Source of the DNA: Bacteroidales bacterium
GTDB taxonomy: Bacteria > Bacteroidota > Bacteroidia > Bacteroidales > 4484-276
Assembly (NCBI GenBank): GCA_018400545.1
Contig: JAGYLT010000007.1
Span: forward strand, 1-23,587
Direction: 5' to 3'
Length of the DNA: 23,587 nucleotides
The position numbers were made by a program, and so were the translations under genes. Each line of letters opens with the position of its first letter. Position 1 is the stretch's first letter. Shown one piece after another: positions 15,586-21,384 of this stretch. Under the pieces are notes generated by a model that did no database searches, was not told the origin of the DNA, and saw only the letters and a program-made list of their open reading frames with translations.

Positions 15586-16071
15586 TTAAATGACCACATC
15601 CAAACTTCCGATATACTGCTTCAGCGACTTCCTTGCACGGTAGATATAGACTTTTACCTGTGATTCATTCAGGTTTGTTATTTCACCAATTTCCTGATAC
15701 GAATATCCCTCATAATCCCGAAGCATTACCACAGTCCGTTGAATTTCGGGAAGCTGAGAAACCGCTTCATTTAAAATCTCCGACAGATCAGAATAATCAT
15801 TCCTGACATAACAATCATTGCTGTTATCTTCCAGGTATTTCAACTTATTTTTTTCCTTTCTGATCATGTCAATCATGATGTGGTAGGCTGAGGTAAATAG
15901 ATATGTTTTTGTTTTTTCAAAGTCAACACCTGCATGTTTGTCCCAAAGCCTGACAAAGGCCTCCTGCACAACATCCTGTGCAGATTCCTCATTACCGATA
16001 TTCTTCAGGATAAACCTGAACACACCGTCAGCAAACAAATCCACTGATTTATTGTATTCTTTTACCGTCAT
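15586..16071 (-). CDS. RNA polymerase ECF sigma factor
   Basis: A 161-residue extracytoplasmic-function sigma factor with region 2 near residues 8-75 (EESAQDVVQEAFVRLWDKH is the core-binding helix, then TYLFTSAYHIMIDMIRKEK for -10 recognition) and region 4 near 105-155 (LPEIQRTVVMLRDYEGYSYQEIGEITNLNESQVKVYIYRARKSL, shown here only as landmarks: the LPEIQR start, the YSYQEIGEI helix, and the RARKSLK end). There is no region 1 or 3. The next gene is its probable anti-sigma factor. The upstream spacer lacks a clear TAnnTTTG box on this strand, consistent with autoregulation from its own promoter, although that was not tested. Confidence 0.93.
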   Translation of the reverse strand: MTVKEYNKSVDLFADGVFRFILKNIGNEESAQDVVQEAFVRLWDKHAGVDFEKTKTYLFTSAYHIMIDMIRKEKNKLKYLEDNSNDCYVRNDYSDLSEILNEAVSQLPEIQRTVVMLRDYEGYSYQEIGEITNLNESQVKVYIYRARKSLKQYIGSLDVVI

Positions 16072-16153
16072 GCGCCTACCGGTTGTTTACATTTGTTTCT
16101 AAAACGATTACCGATCAAAAAAGTTACAGCAAATATTGATTTAATACAGATTG

Positions 16154-16190
16154 CATTTCAGATGTTGAAATGGCGTCATTTTCAAAATGA
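16154..16190. repeat. Two small adjacent palindromes upstream of the ECF sigma gene
   Basis: CATTTCA (16154-16160) pairs with TGAAATG (16166-16172) over a 5-base loop; four bases later, TCATTTT C AAAATGA (16176-16190) is a perfect palindrome about one central base. Both lie 83-119 bases upstream of the sigma start codon and could be operator sites. Confidence 0.7.
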
Positions 16191-16200
16191 TATTGTAACC

Positions 16201-16260
16201 TTAATTCTACTTTAACAGATACTTCCTCCATAAAAAATCAATCTGTTAAAGTAGAATTAA
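16201..16260. repeat. Perfect 20-bp inverted repeat, 20-base loop
   Basis: TTAATTCTACTTTAACAGAT at 16201-16220 is the exact reverse complement of 16241-16260; the intervening 20 bases do not pair. The first mismatches are immediately outside and inside the arms, so the repeat is exactly 20 bp. The sub-motif AAAGTAGAA occurs in each arm and a third time at 16261-16269. There is no T tract of terminator type. Confidence 0.92.
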
Positions 16261-16392
16261 AAAGTAGAAATAAAACATGTACAATAGAATTGACACACAA
16301 ATCCCTGATAATCTGTCTAACTTATGTTTTAAGATTTGATACATGAATCGAAATCAAATTATACCTGCATTGTACCAAAATTTGTAATTAAC

Positions 16393-16413
16393 CAATTAGT
16401 AATTAGCAATTAG
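16393..16413. repeat. Three tandem heptamers YAATTAG
   Basis: CAATTAG, TAATTAG and CAATTAG follow each other without spacing. The function is unknown; it may be a small slippage-prone repeat or part of a binding site. Confidence 0.7.
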
Positions 16414-16580
16414 AGCATTACAAAATTTTAATGCTTAAATCAAAAAATGACTTACTCTTACAATCTCTCACACATAAGTTACAAAGCTTTCAACATAAAC
16501 GCTATGCTTTCACTTACAAACACTTGCGAAACCATGAAAAAGATATATTATTTTTCGTTTAGATAAAATAAAATAAAGCA

Positions 16581-16610
16581 TTGTTTGTTTATAAGATTGA
16601 AGTATATTTG
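16581..16610 (+). promoter_or_regulatory. Bacteroidota promoter of the AT-hook gene
   Basis: TTG at 16581-16583 and TATATTTG at 16603-16610 are separated by 19 bases, the best match to the -33/-7 pair in this window. Transcription would begin around 16616-16620, leaving a leader of about 85 bases with two palindromes in it. Confidence 0.75.
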
Positions 16611-16616
16611 CAAACT

Positions 16617-16661
16617 TGTTAATAACAAGGGGGTAAATAATTTAAGCACATGTTATTAACA
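16617..16661 (+). promoter_or_regulatory. Paired TGTTANTAACA palindromes at the transcription start and leader
   Basis: TGTTAATAACA at 16617-16627 and TGTTATTAACA at 16651-16661 are each perfect palindromes about a single central base, 34 bases apart centre to centre. They are also each other's reverse complement, so the RNA could form an 11-bp long-range stem, or a local hairpin CTTGTT-AAT-AACAAG at 16615-16629. Either a repressor operator pair or a switching leader would fit. Confidence 0.55.
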
Positions 16662-16701
16662 CAAATTAAATTTTTATAAAACTATAACAGGGATCTATAT
16701 T

Positions 16702-17187
16702 ATGATGAAGGATTTCAAAGAAACAGCTGAACAATTGAAGGAACTTGCAAAAGTTCTCAATGAATTCAAATCAGAAGCGGTTCAGGTAAAACTTGTTGAA
16801 CTGCTCTTTAGTGAAGGCATGCAATCGATGCCTGCTGCAAAAACCACAGCTACCAAAACTGTAGTTGAAGCTCCGGCAAAAAAAGTTGTTAAAAGGCCCG
16901 GACGCCCGCCAAAGCAGAAGCCCGCTGTTGCTGAAGCACCAAGAACAAAACGCACAAGGTCAACTTCAAGGCCCGGCCCAAGTGTGATTTTGAAAAAGCT
17001 TATCGAAAGCAATTTCTTTACCGACAGCCGCACCATTGGCGATGTTGTTGATTATTGCATGAAGGTGTATAACTACGAGTACAAGAGCACAGACCTTTCA
17101 GGTACGCTCGCTAAATTAGCAAAAGACGGAATTCTGAAGCGGGCTAAAAATCCGCAAACCAATCAGTTTGAATATTCACAGGCATAA
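16702..17187 (+). CDS. Small AT-hook protein with winged-helix-like C-terminus
   Basis: A 161-residue basic protein I can describe but not name. Residues 1-40 form a charged helix or coiled coil (ETAEQLKELAKVLNEFKSEA). Residues 44-92 are a low-complexity Ala/Pro/Lys/Thr linker with an AT-hook core KRPGRPPKQK at 64-73 (GRP at 67-69) and a second basic patch RTKRTRSTSR near 80-89. Residues 93-160 look like a compact helix-rich domain of winged-helix type (VILKKLIESNFFTDSRTIGD, then LSGTLAKLAKDGILKR). The AT-hook suggests binding to the minor groove of AT-rich DNA, such as its own upstream spacer. There is a strong promoter before it and a strong terminator after it; a second ATG directly follows the first. 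Confidence 0.8.
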   Translation: MMKDFKETAEQLKELAKVLNEFKSEAVQVKLVELLFSEGMQSMPAAKTTATKTVVEAPAKKVVKRPGRPPKQKPAVAEAPRTKRTRSTSRPGPSVILKKLIESNFFTDSRTIGDVVDYCMKVYNYEYKSTDLSGTLAKLAKDGILKRAKNPQTNQFEYSQA

Positions 17188-17205
17188 GCCTGATTATTAA
17201 GACAT

Positions 17206-17240
17206 AAAAAAAGCGGCTGAAATTTCAGCCGCTTTTTTTT
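17206..17240. terminator. Strong terminator after the AT-hook gene
   Basis: AGCGGCTGAAATTTCAGCCGCT (17212-17233) is a fully self-complementary hairpin, given here by its arms AGCGGCTGA and TCAGCCGCT, flanked by an A tract on the left and eight T on the right. It can act on both strands. Confidence 0.92.
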
Positions 17241-17358
17241 ATTTATCGCTGTTTGATCAGCTTTCGATAATATATTTCCCCTCCGAAAAGTCCCTTACGA
17301 CTTAATCGCCACGCTAAACCGCTGGCAAATTCTGCTGAAGGATAAGCTTAACCCCAGA

Positions 17359-17463
17359 TTATTCATCAAGAACGATGAATATGCCGGTGGCAATGGGAAA
17401 TTCCTTTGCAAACAAAAAACACAAAAGCAACACTGTAATTGTAAAGATTAGCTTTTTAATCAT
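17359..17463 (-). pseudogene. Short signal-peptide-like ORF, possible gene remnant
   Basis: ATG at 17463 opens a 34-codon frame starting MIKKLIFTITVLLLCFLFAK, with a basic start and a long hydrophobic core, then EFPIATGIFIVLDE and TAA at 17359. It looks like the start of a secreted protein that stops soon after its signal peptide. Downstream minus-strand frames contain fragments such as VVRDFSEGKYIIES interrupted by stops (about 17260-17310), which may be the decayed rest. No good promoter was seen. It may equally be chance, or a genuine small membrane peptide. Confidence 0.3.
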
Positions 17464-17567
17464 AAATTTCAATGGATTAGCCACCCCAAATTAACCTGAA
17501 AAGGTCAAAATAAAAACAAAAAAAACATTTTATTTCAGATTTACTGGCATTCACGATTCATATTTCG

Positions 17568-17575
17568 TATATTTG
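17568..17575 (+). promoter_or_regulatory. Candidate -7 box for the dipeptidase gene
   Basis: TATATTTG fits TAnnTTTG and lies 37 bases before the ATG at 17613. A TTT at 17540-17542 is too far upstream (25 bases) to be a convincing -33 element. Confidence 0.45.
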
Positions 17576-17612
17576 CATGTAACCAAAATCAAAAACCTTA
17601 ACTGAGTGCGCT

Positions 17613-18305
17613 ATGAAATCAATTGGAATGATGGAATTTTTAGTCCTTTTTCTGCTTTTGAGTTCCTGCCGTAATGAGACACAAAGCTACGAACATGAAC
17701 TTGGAGTGATCTCCAATCCCAGAATGTACCATCATCTCGCCGAAGATTTCCCTAAAAAGCAACTCGTTGATCTGGAGACTTTTATTCCCGGAATTGCACT
17801 TGACATTCGCTATGCCACCAGGAATAATTTTACGCATAAAAGAATTTACCCCGATGCCAAAGCCTACCTGCGGGAACCAGCAGCGAAAGCCTTAAAAAGT
17901 GTTCAGGAAGGACTAAACAATATCGGACTGGGCTTAAAAGTATTTGATGCATACCGCCCTTATTCAGCTACTGTAAAATTTTATGAAGTGTATCCGGACA
18001 CGAATTTTGTTGCAGCGCCCTGGCGCGGTTCGCGCCACAACCGCGGCTGCGCGGTAGATGTTACCCTGGTGGATTTAAAAACCGGTGAAGAATTGCCTAT
18101 GCCAACCCCGTTTGATGATTTCAGTGAAAAAGCAGGACATACATATACCGACCTGCCAGATACGGTGGTAAAAAACCGGGAGCTGCTCCGGGAAATCATG
18201 GCCCGGTTTGGCTTTGAACATTACGAATATGAGTGGTGGCATTACGATTACTACGAGTGGGAAAACTTTGAATTGCTCAATATTTCGTTTGACGATTTGG
18301 GTTAA
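17613..18305 (+). CDS. ddpX: D-alanyl-D-alanine dipeptidase lipoprotein (VanX/DdpX, peptidase M15D)
   Basis: Zinc dipeptidase that splits D-Ala-D-Ala, in the M15D family with VanX and DdpX. Seen: Arg115 in DAYRPY, the zinc motif SRHNRGCAVD at 140-149 (His142, Asp149), and EWWHYD at 207-212 with catalytic Glu207 and zinc ligand His210. The N-terminus is a lipoprotein signal, LLLSSC with Cys19 as the probable lipidated residue, so the enzyme should be anchored in the cell envelope, where it could recycle peptidoglycan dipeptide. There are no vanH, vanA, vanR or vanS neighbours, so this is not a glycopeptide-resistance cluster. The stop codon overlaps that of the convergent symporter. Confidence 0.93.
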   Translation: MKSIGMMEFLVLFLLLSSCRNETQSYEHELGVISNPRMYHHLAEDFPKKQLVDLETFIPGIALDIRYATRNNFTHKRIYPDAKAYLREPAAKALKSVQEGLNNIGLGLKVFDAYRPYSATVKFYEVYPDTNFVAAPWRGSRHNRGCAVDVTLVDLKTGEELPMPTPFDDFSEKAGHTYTDLPDTVVKNRELLREIMARFGFEHYEYEWWHYDYYEWENFELLNISFDDLG

Positions 18306-19768
18306 ACGCCAGGTGCAGTCTCTTTTTTCGGAACAGCAAGAGTTGTAACCACAGCCGTAAAAAGTGCAACAAAAAAAGTGAGCAATCTGGCCGTAATCTC
18401 TTTATCCATTCCCGTACTTATCCAAACAACAGTAAAAACCAACCCTACAACAATTGTTGCCAGGACAGCCCTTCCGTGAAAACGTTTCCAGAACAACGAA
18501 AGTAAAATCACCACGGAAAATGTTCCGCCAATGCCTGCCCACACATAGCTTACGAGGGTGAAAATCAGGTCGGAGGGTGAAACATAAGCCAGAGTCAGCG
18601 CAATCACGGCCAGTGCTGCGGTTACCACACGCGATCGTTTAAGGCTGTTCACCCGCTTTTGGTCGGCGTGCAGTGCAGGTTTTATAAGGTTTTCCGAAAG
18701 CTCGGTTGCCGAAAGGATCAACAACGAATCCGCTGTTGAGATCATGGCTGCAATCGCACCGGTAATCAAAATTGCAGCGATGGCCGGTGGGAAAATCTCG
18801 AGGATTACAGCGGGCATCACATATTCGCGGTCGGCAAGGCCATCAGGCCCAAAAATGGCAATCCCGATCCAGCCGATCATCAAAGCGCCAATATAAGCAA
18901 TCACAGTCCAAACGATGCCCACATTTCGTGCACGGATCGCCTGCTTTTTACTTTTTATGGCCATAAACCGCATACTCAACTGCGGCTGCCCGCCCAGGTA
19001 TCCGAAAAACCACGAAAAGCCTCCCACAATAACAATCCCGGCCATAAAGCCGCTTAATCCTCCTGCAAGCGAATTGTATTCCGGGCCGGCCTTCTGAAGG
19101 GCCAGTTCAATAGACTGTGCAAATAGTTCAGGATGATTTGAAAGATAAATCAGCCCGACAATAGGCCCGACAACCAGTGTAATAATCATCACAATAGCCT
19201 GAATCACATCGGTATAAACCACACTCCTGAAACCTCCATAAATGGTGTACGGAACGATAATGGCAGCCGTGATGAGCATCCCGATTTCGGGATCAATATG
19301 AAACATGGTGTGAAGCGTTTTTCCCCCACCCAAAAATTGTGCGCCTACATAAAAGAAAAAGAAAAACACGATGGTCGAACTTCCGATCATACGAATCCAT
19401 CGACCTATCTCGCTGTGCTTTTTTGCCAGGTATTCGGTGTAGGTATCCACATTATATTTTTCGGCTTCATCGCGTAATCGCCAGGCCAGCAAAATCCATG
19501 CAGTTAAGATTCCTGCCACGCATCCAATGGCTGTCCAGATTTCGAGCAAACCGGTGGCATAAGCGGCGCCGGGCAGCCCGAGCAACGCCCAGGATGATTC
19601 ACCGGTAGCACGTTCCGACAGGGCGGCAACCCATCCGGGAAGGTTTCGGCCGGCAATGGCATAATCAGATCCGGTTTTTACTTTTCGGCCCTGATACACA
19701 CCCCATAAAATCAGTAATGCCATGTAGGCGATCATCACAAAAAGCAACTGGGAAGTTTCAAAATCCAT
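18302..19768 (-). CDS. Sodium/solute symporter, SSS family (PutP-like)
   Basis: An inner-membrane sodium-coupled uptake protein of the SSS family, with about 12-13 hydrophobic segments in 488 residues. Seen: YAIAGRNLPGWVAALSERATGESSWALLGLPGA near residues 37-69 (landmarks GRNLPGW, ESSWALLGLPGA), close to the matching region of proline carrier PutP, and AAMISTADSLLILSATELSENL near 341-362, the second sodium-site helix with its Ser-Thr pair kept. At the place of PutP Asp55, essential for sodium binding in E. coli by my recollection, Gly appears to stand with Glu next to it. It is divergent from xdhAB with 122 bases between, so a purine, urate or related substrate is possible, but the sequence resembles proline carriers more. 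Confidence 0.88.
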   Translation of the reverse strand: MDFETSQLLFVMIAYMALLILWGVYQGRKVKTGSDYAIAGRNLPGWVAALSERATGESSWALLGLPGAAYATGLLEIWTAIGCVAGILTAWILLAWRLRDEAEKYNVDTYTEYLAKKHSEIGRWIRMIGSSTIVFFFFFYVGAQFLGGGKTLHTMFHIDPEIGMLITAAIIVPYTIYGGFRSVVYTDVIQAIVMIITLVVGPIVGLIYLSNHPELFAQSIELALQKAGPEYNSLAGGLSGFMAGIVIVGGFSWFFGYLGGQPQLSMRFMAIKSKKQAIRARNVGIVWTVIAYIGALMIGWIGIAIFGPDGLADREYVMPAVILEIFPPAIAAILITGAIAAMISTADSLLILSATELSENLIKPALHADQKRVNSLKRSRVVTAALAVIALTLAYVSPSDLIFTLVSYVWAGIGGTFSVVILLSLFWKRFHGRAVLATIVVGLVFTVVWISTGMDKEITARLLTFFVALFTAVVTTLAVPKKETAPGV

Positions 19769-19802
19769 AATCGTAAGTTTTTTGGTTTAGCTTTCGGAAA
19801 GG

Positions 19803-19810
19803 CAAAAATA
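19803..19810 (-). promoter_or_regulatory. Candidate -7 box for the symporter gene
   Basis: Reads TATTTTTG on the minus strand, 34 bases before the symporter ATG. TTTG on the minus strand at 19835-19838 is 24 bases further up, longer than the usual 19-21. Confidence 0.4.
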
Positions 19811-19860
19811 AAAAATTGAGTTATTCTTTCCTTTCAAATCAGCAATTGCTGAATATTAAA

Positions 19861-19868
19861 TATCTTTG
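19861..19868 (+). promoter_or_regulatory. Candidate -7 box for xdhAB
   Basis: TATCTTTG fits TAnnTTTG, 22 bases before the xdhA ATG. TTG at 19846-19848 is too near to serve as its -33 element. Together with 19803-19810 it makes a compact divergent promoter region where one regulator could control both units. Confidence 0.45.
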
Positions 19869-19890
19869 ACAGTTCAGAAATTTTTAGCAA

Positions 19891-21384
19891 ATGAGAAGAT
19901 ACCCTTCCGAAATAAAATTCATCCTGGACGGTGAAATTAAAACTTTGGATTTCAGCAAGGAAGGTTTTAAACCAACCACTACGGTGCTGAACTACCTTCG
20001 GTCGCTGCCCGGACATAAAGGCGTGAAAGAAGGCTGTGCCGAAGGCGATTGCGGAGCATGTACGGTTGTGCTGGCCTCGCTGGATAATCGCGGAAGCCTG
20101 CAATATGAAAGCGTTGACTCCTGCCTGATTTTTCTTCCCATGATCCATGGAAAACAACTGATCACTGTTGAAAACCTGGCCCGGAAAGAGGGCTATAAAA
20201 CCATACTTCATCCGGTTCAGCTTGCCCTAAAAGAAAACGACGGAAGCCAGTGTGGCTATTGTACTCCCGGCATTGTGATGTCGATGTTTGCACTGTATAA
20301 AAATCATGATCATCCCACCCGGGATATCATCACCGACTCGCTCACCGGAAACCTTTGCCGCTGCACCGGATACCGGCCAATAGTTGACGCTGCTGCAAAT
20401 CTATTCGTGGACAAACAAACCGATCAGTTCACTGAAAATGAAGACCGTATCACAGCCTTGCTGCAAACAATTGCTGAAAAGCAAAATCCCATTGAGGTTA
20501 TCAGCAATGATCAACATTATCTCAAGCCTTTTACGCTGGAACAGGCTGTAAATTTCAGAAAGGAACATCCGGACGCAAGGGTTGTTTCCGGGGCTACAGA
20601 TTTGGCGTTACTGCAAACAAAAAAGCGAATACACTTTTCAAAAATCCTTGACATTTCAGCAGTTGACGAACTGGATTTTATTGTGGAAGATCACAGCCGG
20701 CTGGCCATCGGGTCGGGAACCTCACTTGAAGAATTACATCTTTACACAGCCGAACGTTTCCCGTACCTGCATGATGTGATCACAGTTTTTGGCTCATTGC
20801 AAATCAGGAATATGGCAACCATCGGCGGGAATATTGGCACTGCCTCACCTATCGGGGACTTATTGCCCGTGCTCATGGCCCTCGAAAGTGAAGTGAGGCT
20901 GATGAGCAAAAAGGGTATGCGGGATATTTCCATCAGCCAATTTATTACCGGATACCGGCAAACCAACCTTGAACCGGATGAATTAATTATTATGGTTTCT
21001 TTCCGTAAACCCGCAAAGGATGAATTCATTAAAACCTATAAGATTTCCAAGAGAAAAGATCTGGATATCTCATCGGTTTCAGGAGGTTTCAGGTTAAAAA
21101 CCAATGAAAAGGGCAGGATAGAAAAAGCTATGATGGCATTTGGCGGATTGGCTGCAACCCCTGTTATGGCAACAAAAACCGGAGAATATCTCACCGGAAA
21201 ACCCTGGAACCGCGAAACTGTGCTCCGGGCAGCTAAAATACTCAGCGAAGAATTTGAGCCCATTTCGGATGCAAGGTCTTCGGCACAGGCCAGAAAAGTG
21301 ATGGTCGGGAACCTGCTCATAAAATTCTGGCAGGAAACAACAGAAAACTCAGAACAAGAAAAACAACCCCGATATGAAGGATAA
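19891..21384 (+). CDS. xdhA: Xanthine dehydrogenase small subunit (FeS and FAD domains)
   Basis: Electron-transfer subunit of a two-subunit xanthine dehydrogenase, which oxidises hypoxanthine and xanthine to urate and passes electrons to NAD. Domains in order: plant-type [2Fe-2S] domain with Cys49, Cys54, Cys57 and Cys78 (CAEGDCGAC); second [2Fe-2S] domain with Cys121, Cys124, Cys156 and Cys158 (CGYC and LCRC); FAD-binding domain near 200-375 with ATIGGNIGTASPIGD; and the C-terminal FAD-domain helper near 385-485. Length of 497 residues matches XdhA of the Rhodobacter type. Its last 11 bases overlap the xdhB start, implying coupled translation. The protein stops before any molybdenum domain, as expected. 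Confidence 0.93.
   Translation: MRRYPSEIKFILDGEIKTLDFSKEGFKPTTTVLNYLRSLPGHKGVKEGCAEGDCGACTVVLASLDNRGSLQYESVDSCLIFLPMIHGKQLITVENLARKEGYKTILHPVQLALKENDGSQCGYCTPGIVMSMFALYKNHDHPTRDIITDSLTGNLCRCTGYRPIVDAAANLFVDKQTDQFTENEDRITALLQTIAEKQNPIEVISNDQHYLKPFTLEQAVNFRKEHPDARVVSGATDLALLQTKKRIHFSKILDISAVDELDFIVEDHSRLAIGSGTSLEELHLYTAERFPYLHDVITVFGSLQIRNMATIGGNIGTASPIGDLLPVLMALESEVRLMSKKGMRDISISQFITGYRQTNLEPDELIIMVSFRKPAKDEFIKTYKISKRKDLDISSVSGGFRLKTNEKGRIEKAMMAFGGLAATPVMATKTGEYLTGKPWNRETVLRAAKILSEEFEPISDARSSAQARKVMVGNLLIKFWQETTENSEQEKQPRYEG

Larger units (their letters stand above)
16072..16701. other. 630-base AT-rich spacer between the ECF sigma gene and the AT-hook gene
   Basis: No gene is visible on either strand. 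The spacer holds four inverted repeats in its first 290 bases (7-5-7 at 16154-16172, 7-1-7 at 16176-16190, 20-20-20 at 16201-16260, and 7-12-7 at 16334-16359), three tandem heptamers at 16393-16413, and the promoter and leader of the AT-hook gene from 16581 on. It is a divergent region serving both genes. Confidence 0.8.
17188..17612. other. 425-base spacer between the AT-hook gene and the dipeptidase gene
   Basis: Contains the terminator at 17206-17240, a 34-codon minus-strand reading frame with signal-peptide character at 17359-17463, and the -7 box of the dipeptidase gene at 17568-17575. The stretch 17241-17358 shows broken minus-strand coding-like segments but no complete gene. Confidence 0.6.

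Noticed and set aside
16201..16260. 20-bp inverted repeat as a terminator
   Set aside because: AT-rich arms, a 20-base loop, no following T tract, and no gene ends nearby on either strand.
16393..16413. Tandem heptamers as the start of a CRISPR array
   Set aside because: Units are 7 bases without spacers and there are no cas genes.
17613..18305. VanX-like gene as part of a vancomycin-resistance cluster
   Set aside because: No vanH, vanA or regulator genes nearby; a lipoprotein signal and convergent symporter point to peptidoglycan turnover.
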